This document shows, piece by piece, positions 10,321 through 22,506 of a DNA stretch of 63,792 nucleotides. Origin of the DNA: Stemphylium vesicarium (lineage: Eukaryota > Ascomycota > Dothideomycetes > Pleosporales > Pleosporaceae); assembly GCA_004380135.1 (NCBI GenBank), contig QXCR01000161.1:1-63792 (forward strand), read 5' to 3'. Under the pieces are notes generated by a model. The model was not told where the DNA came from. It worked only from the letters and a program-made list of their open reading frames with translations, and did not search any database. Made by a program: the position numbers and the translations under genes. Position 1 is the stretch's first letter, and the number at the start of each line of letters is the position of its first letter.

Positions 10321-13300
10321 TTACGACGCGGTAACAAGCACATAACTCGTAATAGCATCCATCCTCTCCTTTGTCAATTTCAACCCAACCTTCAGCATCT
10401 CCGTCGCAACCACCTGATCCTTCTTCTCCAGCTCATTATACTTGTCACGCGTGAGCAGCCAAGCAACAGAGTCATTCTCTGCAGCCACCGTACCCGTACG
10501 ATCGGTTTCTGAGAAAAAGGGGAGTTCACCACACGTGGTACCGGGGAGGATGACTTCGAAAAAGTTACCCTGGTCGAGCTCGTACTCTGTGCGCAAGCGA
10601 CCTTTTTCGAGAATGTAGAAGCCGTCCGGGTCGTCGCCGCGCGAGTAGAGGACGGTGCCGGCGGGGTACTCTTTGCGCTCAAAATAAGGGGCGACGGCTT
10701 GCCAGAAGTCTTCATTCTTTGTGGAGACGTCTTCGAAGGTTTGTAGGATGATTTTGAGGGGCTGGGCAAAGTTGCGCCAGCGCGAGGGCATGGCGGTGGT
10801 GGTTGTGGTGGCTAGGGAGGCGTTGTCGGCGACAGAGAGCGAGTCTTCGGCGTTTTCGCGCATGATGGAGCGGGCAGCGATTAGTCTGGCGCCGCGGCGG
10901 GGGGAGGAGAAGACGGGGTTGAGAGAGCTGGCGCCGAAGGAGGTGGGTGAGCCGCCGGTGGCGACGGGCTCGTTGCCGGAGATGTTCTTTGCACCGGAGA
11001 TGCTCATGGGTGGTGTGGTTTGTTGCTTGGACGAGTGCCTGTTGCAGTGTCTGTGGAAGATCTCGAGCAGTTCGTTCTCGCAGGACTCCAGGGCTGTGTT
11101 GAGGTCTTCGAAAATTTGGGGTGGCGCGCATTCCTCGTCTCCTTCTCCGTCCAGTAGCCCTACGTTCTGTAGAGCGCGTCCGACCGGATCGGCAAAAGAG
11201 ATGCCAGAGATAATCATCTTGACGTTCTTGGTGTTCAAGATACGGTTGATGCGCTGGAAGCCTTCGGAGCTGGAAAAGTCGACGTCTGTAACGTGTGTAA
11301 AATCGACGATGATGAAGCTGATGGGGTTTTTCTCGAAGTGGTCTTCCTCAATCAGGGAGCGCATGTACTCTTCGACCGACACTATCGTGCCGAAGAACAA
11401 GAACCCTCCAAGTTTAATGGCGCGAATTTGCCCTCGGACTTTGTTGAGGTAGCGCGAGTCTGATCGCGGGCGACGAACTGTAGACTCAGCAATCATGCCA
11501 CTGTAGGTTGCTCGTATGGCCGAGTGGCGAGAGCTTTGCACAACGTAGCTGACGCATGCAAGGACGATGCCCACAAAGATGCCAACTACAAAGTCGTGAA
11601 CACCCATGATAAGAACGATAGCCACGATAGTCAGGTACTCAAGCTTGTGGCATTTGCCAAAGGTGTCCCAAAGAGCTTCCTTCATAAGATCGATACCCAG
11701 TAGGAAGATGAGTGCGCCGACTAGGCAGATGGGAATGAAGCCGACCATGGCTGGACCAGCCAGCCAGACTGCGGTCGTGGCGGCAGCGAGCATAACACCG
11801 GCGGTGCGGCTGTTGCCACCGTTATCGACAAACATTACACTGTTCGCGTATACCAAGTAGTTCTGATCATGGGTTAGTGATGTGCCAAATGGCTGGCGTG
11901 GATCTCCATACCTGAATACTACCAAAGCACCCAGACAGAGTGTTGGAAATGCCGTGAGCGATCAACTCCCGGTTGACGTCCAGGTTGTCCTCTCTCACAG
12001 CAGCGCCCAAAGCGGGGACATTGATGGGTACGTGGATGATACCAAAGAAGGATAAAGCGAACATGGTTGGAATGGTACTAGCAAGTGCACCCGCGTCGAT
12101 ACTGCCAAACTCTGCAGCAATGTTAGCGTCTGGTCATTTGGGTTCACCGAATTACTTACTAAAGTAGGTGTAGAACCTGTAAAACTTGACGCCAGCTTCT
12201 GGCATCTCGAAAATCCATCCAGCATTACGCACCGGCTCCAAGTCTTTGTGCAAGATGCCCTTGACAACAAGGTAGAAGATAGCGAATACTGAAATGAAGA
12301 AAGCGGGCAAGACGAATGGGCTCTTGGACAGCCGGCGTAGGACCATGATGGTAATGGCGAGGGCAAGCGGAAGCATCCAGAGGTACCAAGTGTCGGAGGA
12401 AAAGAGCTTGTGCAGCGTCTCAAGATCATAGTTGAGGCTACCCTCCAGACGAGCCGAAACCTCGATACCGGTGACGACAAGGAAGAAACCCACGCCCCCA
12501 ATGCAGCCGATCAGGATGTGTCGAGGAAAGAAGCTGACCAGGTTACCGAGCTTGAAAGCACCCAGGGCAAGGAAGATGAGACCGGTCAGAATGGAGCTGA
12601 GGCAGTAGGAGACGATAGTGGTGGCTATGATGGCCTCGGGCGGCTTACCTTCCATCTGGTTCATGATGGAGTATGCCATCTTGTGGAAGAAGGGCACCAC
12701 CTCGATCATCTCGGATCCAACGCCACCCTTGAACACGGAAAGTCCCAGGGAGTAGCAGAGTTGCGATATGATGCAGCTCACGAAGAAGATGGATATACCA
12801 TCTGGCCCGGTGTTGCTGAAGATGGGTGCGCCGAGCGGAAACAAGATGTAGCCATAAGACAGTGCATCCAGGAGGTTGAGAAGCAAACCGAGGAATACGG
12901 CGGATGTGATTTGGACACCTCCGATTGCGCGTGAGACGAGAGCATCCTTGGTGTAGTTCTTGGGGTTGGACAGTGATCGGCCGACGTCCAAGACATGTTC
13001 CCGACCGGCAGCAAAGGTCTGCTTGACGCGACCAGGAAGATTCGGTTTGGCTCGTGGCGCCCATGAGTGGCTCTCCCTGGGTTTCTGCTTTTGCTGGGCG
13101 TCTGAGCGTGAGAGCCTGGTCTGTGGCAGCAGAGGCGTCCGCTCGGTATCCTCGACTACTAGGTCCGGCACATCTGAAGCCTTTGAGCTGAAGAAGCTCC
13201 GATCTGCCTGCTGTGGTCCGATAACCGTCTCGGGTGTCTCGGCTTCGCTTTCTTCGTCGACCGTTTCTGTCCAGCGGCCCGAGTCGTGCGACATGCGGCC

Positions 13301-13726
13301 GTCCTCGCTGTCCGACTGTGTAGCATCCGCATAGCTATGGCTCTGCGGTCGATCCTGGTAGTTTTCGGCCTCGAGGGCATACGACGCCAATTGGGAGCTT
13401 CTCTCGCGCACGCCTTGCGACGAGTACTGTGGGGTATCTGAAAGGCAGTCAGTGGATGCTGCCGGAAGGCGAGACTTCAGATACGGACCAGCAAAGCCGT
13501 GGGACGTCTGGTGGGCAAAGGAACGGATCGGATTGCGCGTGTACGAGCCAGAAAGGGCGCCCGAGGCAATCGACTGGCCTCTTATCCGCCGTGGCAGGCT
13601 GTGCCCCCCATTCTCAGCGTGCGCCTGGTCCTGCGCGAAGTCGGCCTCGTTGGCATTGTCGCCGGCGAAAGGAAGCTGCTGGTCGGCGGCGGCGGGCGAG
13701 TCCCGGGAGAATAGACGGGAAGGCAT
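10321..13726 (-). CDS. VSB1: SulP-family vacuolar-type transporter with STAS and cyclic-nucleotide-binding-like domains (Vsb1-like)
   Basis: A three-exon gene, about 1,095 residues. The ATG at 13726 is chosen; TTG upstream is not. Order of parts: a disordered N-terminal tail of roughly 240 residues, a SulP membrane core (SAVFLGLLLNLLDALSYGYI, and SFFPRHILIGCIGGVGFFLV in the next helices), a STAS domain near residues 690-790 (KLGGFLFFGTIVSVEEYMRS, IIVDFTHVTDVDFSS), and a cyclic-nucleotide-binding fold at the C-terminus (PYFERKEYPAGTVLYSRGDD, EKGRLRTEYEL). That order matches yeast Vsb1 (YGR125W), which is linked to vacuolar storage of basic amino acids rather than sulfate uptake. Whether the last domain binds a nucleotide is unknown; such fungal copies often lack the phosphate-binding Arg. 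Two introns lie near 11870-11920 and 12110-12160. Confidence 0.88.
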
Positions 13727-14818
13727 GGCGCCCAAATTAAGAAGGATAAACAGCTCTCAGCTAAAAGTCAACGAGACATCTCCAGACCCAAGGAAGTTTA
13801 AGTGGAGAAAGCACCAAGATTGTGAGGGCGCGCGGTCCAGGTGGGTAACGACTGCCAACTGCCGGGAGCTAGGGCACGGCGGATGTATATAGCAAGGCCT
13901 CAGTCAGCGACAGCGCGCAGGGTTGGGCGCTATCAATTGCCTTTCCACACGTATAAACCATCATGGTAAAGGGCCGCAGCCGGTGCAAGGATTGCGTGAC
14001 TAGCAACAAGAGCATTGGGCGCGCCATGGGAAAATTTCACAGCGTACCCAGAATCGAGACCTTTCAACGGCTGTCGGTACGTCATCCGCCGTTGCGGACC
14101 CTGCTACCCAAACTCTCCTTTCTTTTCTCACCCACTCATCTCCCAATGGCAGCCATATCCTTTCCCCGAAATCGTCAGTGCATATCCCGTTTTCCCTATA
14201 CACCAGCAATTGTCAAATACATCCCCGCGGACTCGCAATATGGCGTCAAAACTACCTCACCTCCGACATGTGAGCGCGCCGTTTTCGCTGCTCTCGCTTA
14301 TGCACCTCAACAAATCCAGCAATGATCCCACGCGTTCATGCATCACGGAGCGTTCCGCGAAGAGATGCCGTTGCATCCGCCTCGCCCACATACAAATCAG
14401 AAAAGTCTTCCTGACAGGTTCAATTTTGGTCGTTTTCAGGTTTTTTTTCTTCGTGGCCCCTGATAGAAGAGGGTCGAGCGGGGTAAGATCAACATACATG
14501 ATTACTGAGGTTCCATCTGCATGCACATTTGCGCTTCCGCCCTGTTCAATCACTCGTTGGCAAGCATATCCTTAACGTTTTGAGTGCCTCGACGCTGCAT
14601 CACAGCCTTCTGACAATCTGGCATTGGCTACCTCCAGGAATCACATGTTCTTGCGGCTTTTAACTACCCTCTCAACCATTTTGGAGCTTACATTGTCACC
14701 GAGCAGACCCCTTGAGACCCCTCGAGACCCCTCGAGACCCTCCCGGCATTTGTTCCCGCTGTCGACCCAGAAGCACTGTCCAAATCTCCACACAAGTCCT
14801 CTTATACCCCACAGGCCC
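13727..14818. other. gene-less stretch upstream of the VSB1-like gene
   Basis: This holds the promoter and 5'UTR of the minus-strand transporter and the 3' side of the next minus-strand gene. A plus-strand frame of 120 codons at 13963 has no family signature. The only clear structure is a decamer repeat at 14714-14743. Confidence 0.45.
14714..14743. repeat. short tandem repeat, GAGACCCCTC decamer, about three copies
   Basis: GAGACCC recurs at 14714, 14724 and 14734 with a fixed 10-bp step. The copies differ at only one or two bases. Confidence 0.85.
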
Positions 14819-15853
14819 TCATTTATTGTGAATTGTCCGTGTCGGGGACGCTCCCTCTCCCGCCGGTAGTTCACTCGGTTGCGCTGGTCCCAATCCAGAC
14901 GGCGCGGCTTGGTCTGTAAAACCCTGGGTGTGCTGCATCTGCTGCGCGTATTTCTCGGATCCGGACGAAATATTCCCTTGGTCTGGGTGATGTGAGGGGT
15001 AGGCCGATAACGGTTCAGCATACTTTGAGATGGTTGCCTGTCGTTTATACTTGGACCTTCTTCGAGCAAAGAAGATGGCAGCTGCTAGCAATGCCAGCCC
15101 AGCAACTGTACCGGCAAAGATACCAGCAATTGCGCCCCCAGGTAATCCTGAACTTTCTTCTGTTTCTTCGTGTGCAGCAGATGCGGTCGCAAGTGCTTCC
15201 GTCCCAGTTGGCGATATCGACGCCGTCGTCTCCGAAGCAGAGTTGAGAGTCGAAGTGACTAATGCTGACGAGGCCGTTTGTGAAGCTGAGTTGATGCCAC
15301 TCGGGACGCTTGAAGACACTATTCCACCCATGACCTGAGCCAACATCACGACTCCGACGTTACTGGAACAACAGGTGGTGCTATCACCGCAACACCATCT
15401 GTCGCTGTCCCCTTGGCCCCTACTGCAAGGCGTCATCCAAGCAATTCCAAAAGAATCTCTCACTTGATCGCATACATTCAGACAGTTTCCACTGTTCCTG
15501 TTGCTATCAGTGCAAAAGTCAACAAAGAACCTGGCGACATCAGCAAACTCCTGGTCATAACACGATGGCGGCTAGTACTTGATCTCTTCAATCCCGTCCG
15601 TTGTTACTCGATTCTGGGAAAGCCCATTTGGTAAACATTCATCGACCGTATCGCCCTCTGTCACATTTCCTCCAGCGACATTGTCTCGGTTAATGCCGCA
15701 GCATATTGTCGATGGTCCTCCTGACTTACAAGGGCTGTACTGGTTGTATAAAGGGCCGGTAGGAAGTGCTGTACCGTTTGCGAAATAACATGTTCCATCC
15801 TGAGCGATGGCCAACCCGAGGACGGAGAATGAAGAGAGTAGCATCGGCCTCAT
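14819..15853 (-). CDS. secreted Cys-rich, single-pass membrane protein (fungal wall-sensor-like)
   Basis: I do not recognise a named gene. The ATG at 15853 gives MRPMLLSSFSVLGLAIAQDG, a typical signal peptide. A Cys-rich ectodomain follows (CYFANGTALPTG, GGPSTICCGINR, DECLPNG, later SDRWCCGDSTTCCSS), then a Ser/Thr-rich stalk, one transmembrane helix (PGGAIAGIFAGTVAGLALLA) with a basic stop-transfer RRRSKYKR, and a short cytosolic tail. The ectodomain Cys pattern recurs in many fungal proteins of unknown role that look like surface sensors. Removing a 48-nt intron (15531-15578) gives 328 residues. That intron carries an in-frame TAG, and its length is a multiple of three, so the alternative is an unspliced frame broken by one stop. 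Confidence 0.75.
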
Positions 15854-18316
15854 GGTACGATGTCGAGCAAGCAACCGTCAACCGGCTTTTTCAGAATTCA
15901 ATGTGCAGAGGCAGGTCGAGTCCAGCTACGGGCTACATCGTCTCTATGTATATCAGCGTCGACTCAGGCCCTTTGTGATGCGGCCAAGATGGCTGCAGGA
16001 TCGGCGGGTTTCTTGATGCTAATTTCACACAGGCTGAGCATCGATTCGTTCTCAGGCCATCAAGTCGTCAAAGCGTTTGATGTACTGGGAGATGAAAGGC
16101 TTAGTGTAGATTGCCTTATAACCACAACTCGCGATGGGGGTCAAGTGAAGGAAAAATGAGGCTAGACGCCCCTTTGGATCTTCGAAACCACGAATCTACA
16201 TGTCTTTTGGTACCTGGCAAATAACGTTTACCAAGGATAGGTGAGCAGATGTGGTGATTGTATCCTGGGCGAAAACAAAAGGGTCGACTTGATTCTAGAT
16301 GGCATGGTGAACGGTCATTGAAGCAAGCCATAGGACGCCTGAACCCCTTTCGATGAACACATCATGAAGAGACACGACATCGGCCCGCTCATCCTTGCCA
16401 ACGGCCTTTTTACGTTTGATACAGCATATCCCGACCCAACGCGCACTCGCAGATATTCCAATCTCGCATAATTTTCCGAACCGGATCTCATCAAACCTCT
16501 CTATCCTCTACAGTCCTCGGTCCAAACGCTTCGCAGTGATAATAAAGAAATATATACTTCCTGAATTCAGGTCGTTCCCTAGACACGGAATGGGCACGGC
16601 AGCCGCAGACGGGAAGTTGTTTATGCGGAATCCAGGCCAGGCCGCCTTCCACTCTCACAGCAGCTCTTTCAGCCACGATCACACTGCATCATGGCTTGCA
16701 GTTTTGTTTTCGACTGCGCATACGTTCGGTACTGTGAAAATCAGCACCAGACGCATCGTTTGCATATCGCTTGGTGTGATTTACGCTCAGAATCAGCGAC
16801 AGGGTACTTCATGACTACAGTCGACCAAAGAACCACACTAAACACATCGGTTGCTTCTCGCTTACTGTGGTTCTCTAGTCGGCTGTAGTTACGAGACCCT
16901 GTCGCTAATTCTAAGCGCACCTGTCACAAACACGGGCATTGTGTATAACAAGCTAGTCAGCTAGAGGGCAATACAGGGAAGGGGGCAGCAATCCGGTGCG
17001 TGTTAGAATGGTACACATTACAGCATCACCGCAACTCCAGACGAGTGTGTAGAGGCGGCTCGAGAAGGCAACTAGAAGATCGAGGAACTGCTAGTACACG
17101 ACAGAAATTAATCTTCATCTAGCACTTACGATGTAAAGCCCCCACGTTCCTTCTTTACAATGTAGCATTCCAAGTGAAAAAAGAACAAAAGAGCACACTT
17201 TTGAAATACATCAATACCATAGAATGCCCGTTTTCTGCTTACCCCCTACTTACTTTTCCAAATTCACCAAAAAGAAAAAAAAATTCCCTACTACAACTAT
17301 ACTCCCTACACTCGAGACTTTTTCCAAGACCAGCCTAGCTTAGCTAACACCACTAATCCTACCTACTACCTAAACAACCATCCCAATATCTCCTCCACAG
17401 CAAGTAAAAAAAACACCACTACAAACCAAGTTACGTCATCCTTACCCATCTAAATGCCAATACCGAAAGGAAGGCGTCGGCAAATAGAAAAAGGGCTAGT
17501 TTCCGCTGTTGCTCCCCTCACCTGGGCTGGGCTGGCGTAGGTAAGTCTCGCCGCTACCTTCCCCATCTGGAGGACCTCACTAGCCCCAACACCAGCTCAG
17601 CCGCATCGTCTTTTTTTACTGGGGAAAACGAGCATGCGACAGACAGTGCGCTTTTCTACCCCACGTGCTTAGACGAAGGAAAAAAGCGTCGACTAGTCCT
17701 TTAGTTGGCGTGGTTCGGGAACTTGGGTTGTTGCCGGCATTTTCCGACCGCTGGGTGTGGGACTCGCGGAGTGGCTTCAGCCCGAAGTGCAGATGCTCAA
17801 GGAAAGGACCGATGCAGAGAGGAACGAGCGTTTCTTCTGATCTACGATTCGGGCTCCGCCTTGGCTCCGGGGACGACGATCAGTTGGGACGTTCGTGCAT
17901 GGGCACTGATTTCTTCGTGTACGAATGGTGATGTTGTTTGTTGATGGTGTTGCGCATGTACGAGTTTATCACCAAGGCCATGAAAGTTGTTGTGAATTCT
18001 GCGATCAGTCCTGGCTGAAATAGACGCGGTAGTAGTTGTCACCACGACATCGACGACGAGTATTGTTTGTGAAATTTCCATTGCGTCATACATCTAAACA
18101 ACTAAAAACCCGCTGCATACGTACGCAGTTAGTTGCAGGCCCATTCCACGAAAAGGGTATAATAACTATTATTGCGCCTTTTTTGTTTCCCACAGAAAAA
18201 GGAATGAAACCGCTTTCTAAGCAAATATCACCGTAACAACTCCGAGCTGGAAAATGAAAAGAGAAGAGAAGAGAAAAGACAAGAACCAGAGCCGGCTGAT
18301 CCTACGGATTCAAGTG
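15854..18316. other. 2.5-kb gene-less stretch
   Basis: No frame here shows a known family or plausible exon chain. The clearest structure is the inverted repeat at 16779-16920. Around 17160-17460 the sequence is A/C-rich with poly-A runs. Gene promoters may sit at both ends, but both flanking genes are on the minus strand, so only the left one needs its promoter here. Confidence 0.5.
16779..16920. repeat. imperfect inverted repeat, arms about 55 bp
   Basis: The left arm (about 16783-16840) contains CAGCGACAGGGT, ACTACAG, TCGAC and AGAACCAC. The right arm (about 16862-16918) is its near reverse complement: GTGGTTCT, GTCGG, CTGTAGT, ACCCTGTCGCT. I estimate around four in five bases pair, with a loop of about 20-30 nt. 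It could be a foldback/MITE remnant or a hairpin RNA. Confidence 0.8.
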
Positions 18317-19058
18317 CTATTGAGCCAGGACCCTGTCGACGGCGGCGCCGGCTAGTTGCTGGACATCCTGTATGCTTCCCTTGACCTCGATAATCTCCAC
18401 GTCTTTGAGCTGCTTGCATTCCGTCTCGTCGGGCTCCTCGAGCGCGGCGAACTGACTGGCAACCATGGCGTCCTTCATGTAATGACCTTGTCTGGCGCGG
18501 ACGCGGGAGAGAAGAGTCTCCATGTCGGAGCGGAGGTAGACGAAGTGGACGTTGGCGTTTGGGTCTTCGTCGTAGAGCCTGGCGGTTCGGATGACGTCGC
18601 GGTACTTCTTCTTGAGTGCACTGCAGGTGACGACGACGCCTCTCGCTCCGTTCTTCAGGGCAGTGAGCGCCTGGTCTCGCAGAAGAATGAGCCAGTCCCA
18701 TCGGTCTTCGTCGTTGAGTGGAATGCCGGCGGCCATCTTGTCAATGTTTGTTTTGGGATGGAACTGCGGGGCCGTTAGTAGACGCTAAACTCGGCTTGGG
18801 GCTACCACTAACCTCATCGCCCTCAATGTAGTCGAAGCCGTAGCGATCAGAGAGATGTTTGGCAATAGTGCTCTTGCCACAGCCTGCTGGGCCGGTGACA
18901 ATAAGGATGTGGTGGTTGGTGGAGATGGTCATTTTCGCAGTCTTTGCTTCGTTCAGGACGGATGATGATTTCGGTGAGCCTGTATTGGAAGCAGGAGGCG
19001 TGGGCGGCGATACATATTGTATGGGCTGAGGGACTGATTGCTCCATGGTTTGCATCAT
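18317..19058 (-). CDS. gluconokinase (GntK-like P-loop kinase)
   Basis: Phosphorylates D-gluconate to 6-phosphogluconate, feeding the pentose phosphate pathway. Two exons (18813-19058 and 18317-18763) around a 49-nt intron give 230 residues. After a non-conserved lead of about 48 residues comes VTGPAGCGKSTIAKHLSDRY, the Walker A loop, then FDYIEGDEFHPKTNIDKMAA (the family's GD..H..N..KM signature formed across the splice), GIPLNDEDRWDWL, VVTCSALKKKYRD and LLSRVRARQGHYM. The start is one of two adjacent ATGs at 19058/19055; the Met before the P-loop is a shorter alternative. The gene is divergent from VPS26. Confidence 0.93.
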
Positions 19059-20339
19059 TGTCGTACGGTGTTTGACACAAACGGGCAGAAGAGATGAGAC
19101 TTTGTAGAACTTGAGGCTGTTGTAAGACGTTGATAGTTGAGTTGGGCCGCAAACGCAAAGGGATGGGGGTCGGGTTGACTTAATATGTGATATTGCGACG
19201 TGTATGCAGCAAGGGCTATATATGCAAACGGTAAGCAACCTAGGGGGAACCCGATTTGTTCTGGGGCAGAGTGGGTTATAAGGCGCGGAGGCTCATCTGG
19301 AAATTTCTCCCGCAACCCATGACGGCAAGGGTGGGATGCGATGGCAGGCGTTGTTATTCTAGTAGCCAAGGCACGATGGTGCGCTCCGCAGAGGCAGCAG
19401 CGAATGGTAAGCAAAACCGGATGCCTAGCCTCAGTAACTGGCCCAGACGGCTGCAACAGCCGGGAAGCCGGGCCTGGAGAATTTAGACTTCGGCGTTTGA
19501 AAGTGGAACTGTCGCGTGTGGGATGACGAGTAGCGGATCAGTCTCCCCGCATGCGCACCCCAGTCGAGCTCAGGTACTGCATCTCGCATGCGTTTTACTT
19601 ACCGCCACGACATGCCGACGCAGGATTCAGATGGAAAGTTTAGGCAGAATTGCAGAAAAGAACGGCCTACCACGGTAAGGAAATGCTGTTAGAAGAGATG
19701 ATTCCGAAAAGCAACCATGGTTGCAGGGCTCACCGCTTTGACTCGTGGGTATGAAGCTGTTTGATAATGGCGCGTGGGGGTTAGGCGAGGCGTCTGGAAG
19801 TGCATCGGGCCGGCCATGGTCGAGGCTGGTGGGAGCGAAAGCCATTGCGGCGCAATCGGCAGATGCACCAACGATGAAAGGCAGATGTTGCGGTTGCTTC
19901 TTGTGGAGCTCACCGCTCCAGCCGCTGCATGTCTGCACGTCTGCTTTTTCGCATACAAACGGCGACGTCTGTACGTTGGGGCAAGCCCTAGTAGGATGAT
20001 AGGAATGTGGAGGAGCTCATGACGCGAAGGACGATGCAGTGAGACGATGACGTGGATCCATTGAGTTCGGCTCGGAAGGCAATTGGCAACCGCCGACTGG
20101 AAACAAGGTCGTGTGCCGTTTGAAGGACGAACAGCGTCAGTGGTGAGAGAACGGGGGGAAGCGGGGCAGAGGGGCTTAGATGAGATGCACGTGACGCGCC
20201 AAACGGGGACAAGCGCGTCATGACGGGCGCCTGCCACATCTGGGGCGCAGCTATGCACCACGACGCCCGGCAACCTCAGCTCAGCTCCGCCGACGGCCGA
20301 CGCGACCATTGACGAACGACATCGGATCCAACGCCCAGG
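19059..20339. promoter_or_regulatory. divergent promoter region, gluconokinase / VPS26
   Basis: About 1.28 kb separates the two starts. Several chance frames exist but none has a family signature. No RNA gene or strong repeat is seen. Confidence 0.45.
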
Positions 20340-21444
20340 ATGTCGTACTTTTTCTCCACCCCGGTCGATATTGACATTGTGCTCGAGGACCTCGACGACC
20401 GCTCTGCTGTTGATGTGAAGCTGGACAAGAACCGCAAGGAGAAGGTGCCGCTATATCTCGACGGCGAGTCGGTCAAAGGCCAGGTGACGGTACGGCCCAA
20501 GGATGGCAAGCGATTGGAGCACACTGGCATCAAGGTGCAGTTCATCGGCACCATTGGTATGTGTAGGCCGTCCAGGAGCGCTGGTACGACTTCCTCTATG
20601 CGCGCGATGCTAATACCAAGCGCGCAGAGATGTTCTTCGACCGCGGAAACCACTACGAGTTCCTGTCCCTCGGCCAAGAGCTAGCTGCCCCCGGCGAGCT
20701 GCAGCATCCGCAGACCTTTGACTTCAACTTCAAGAACGTCGAAAAGCAATACGAGTCGTACAATGGCATCAACGTCAAGCTGCGCTACTTTGTGCGCGTC
20801 ACCGTGTCGCGGAGGATGGCCGACGTAGTCAGGGAGAAGGACCTCTGGGTGTACTCATACCGGATACCGCCCGAGACGAACAGCTCCATCAAGATGGACG
20901 TCGGAATCGAAGATTGCCTGCACATTGAGTTTGAGTACTCCAAATCCAAATACCACCTCAAAGACGTCATCGTAGGCAGGATATACTTTTTGCTAGTCCG
21001 GTTAAAGATCAAGCACATGGAGCTGTCAATCATACGGAGAGAAACGACGGGAGCCGCGCCAAACCAATACAACGAGAGCGAGACGCTGGTACGCTTCGAA
21101 ATCATGGACGGTTCACCATCCCGAGGTATGCTGGAAAAGACCCTTGGCAATGCCTTCAACTAATCAGCTTGCAGGCGAGACGATTCCCATCAGACTATTC
21201 CTCGGTGGCTTTGACCTGACACCTACCTTCCGCGAGGTTAACAAAAAGTACTCCACTCGATACTACCTGAGCTTGGTCCTCATTGACGAAGGTGAGTTAC
21301 CTACATCGTCATTGCAAGAACATGACTAACAAGCCTCTAGACGCGCGACGATACTTTAAGCAATCCGAGATTGTACTCTTCCGACAAGCGCCCGAGGGCC
21401 TGACGTTGGCTCAGGAGCAGAACAAGCTGATGGCAGTATCATGA
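20340..21444 (+). CDS. VPS26: retromer subunit Vps26
   Basis: Vps26 is an arrestin-fold subunit of the retromer core that returns cargo receptors from endosomes. The start MSYFFSTPVDIDIVLEDLDD is typical. Three introns (from about 20555, 21126 and 21292) are removed, each with a good GT(A/G)(T/A)G donor and CAG/TAG acceptor. The joined protein shows LYLDGESVKGQVTVRPKDGK, KVQFIGTIEMFFDRGNHYEF, GINVKLRYFVRVTVSRR, YHLKDVIVGRIYFLLVRLKI, GETIPIRLFLGGFDLTPTFR and the closing KYSTRYYLSLVLIDEDARRY. The tail is short and ends at TGA 21442-21444. The protein is about 300 residues, similar to other family members. Confidence 0.96.
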
Positions 21445-22506
21445 GAGATGGACAGGAAGTGGTGGAGATACTTGCGGATCCAGGAGCGGTAGGCGTACCA
21501 TTGCCAAGTGCGCCACACTGTGGCTTTCACATCCAAACTAGGACGTTTGGACAGCATTCTTGCCAACTCTACCTCAACGCCGCAGCTTCGGGTTCCCCAT
21601 GGAGCGCATCGAGCTCTGCCAGGATGCGATTCCTGCATGCGTAGACATAGTAATGTAGTAGCCTTCGGGGAACATCCATCGGGCAAAGTAGCAATTCTGA
21701 CCGAGTACCCACATTGACGCATTAGTAAATGTGGGACCTGCATTCGCTGTTGTTCCGGCGTGATTATCGGCTTTGCTTGCAGCCTTTAGCTGGGACATGC
21801 GATTGTCATGTGTTGCTAGCGAAAGCTGGCATTCTCTAATAGCCATGGTCAGGAACTGTGCAGTGACTTCTCGACTCGCGGACAAGCCGTCCTGGTCCTC
21901 GGGTGATCTACACCTAAATACTGCACGTCATGTTTCCGCACTTGTTGCGTTCAGTTGTCTGCGGGCCGCGGCGTCCTGCGCGGGCTTCACCTGAGCTCAT
22001 GCCATAGTCTGAAGTCATCGCTTTCCCTCTTTGTTGATGCTGACGAATGCTCACTGCGATGCTCACAGGAGCCCCACTCCGATCATTCCGATGTCCAGCA
22101 CATGTTACGATCCATAACGCCACACTTGACCGCAAAGCCTCCGGATCGAGATGAAAACTTTCTTATCAGGATGTACCCGCCGAAAATTGAGGCTCTGCTC
22201 AGGGTCTATCCACAAAAACATGAAGATCAACTGTAACGATTGGCACACATGTCTCCGCGGAAGGGGCTTCCCTCGGAAATAACGGGGATGTGGGCATACT
22301 AGGCAAAAAGCTTCCCTGCTAGTGACGTCGCTCATCGAATTCTTCACTTTCCCATGGCTAAATCGCGAAGGTGCCATTTCACCATCTTGTCATCTTGGCG
22401 TGTCATTCTCCGCCCCTGTATAAGTCCTGAGCTCTATACATACGGCTTATAAGCCCCTCCTGATCGTACCCACACCTGGAGCATAGCATAGCAGGTACAA
22501 TTCACC
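21445..22506. other. intergenic, VPS26 3' / aquaporin promoter
   Basis: About 1.06 kb between two plus-strand genes. Near 22420-22460 there are TATA-like sequences, including a perfect 12-bp palindrome GGCTTATAAGCC at 22444-22455, about 50-60 bp before the aquaporin ATG; this is a candidate core promoter. Nothing else is recognised. Confidence 0.45.

Noticed and set aside
13963..14325. 120-codon plus-strand frame beginning MVKGRSRCKDC
   Set aside because: The CxxC-like start hinted at a zinc cluster, but only one pair is present and the rest is featureless.
16395..16814. 139-codon plus-strand frame overlapping the inverted repeat
   Set aside because: No motif; its end runs into one repeat arm, so it is probably chance.
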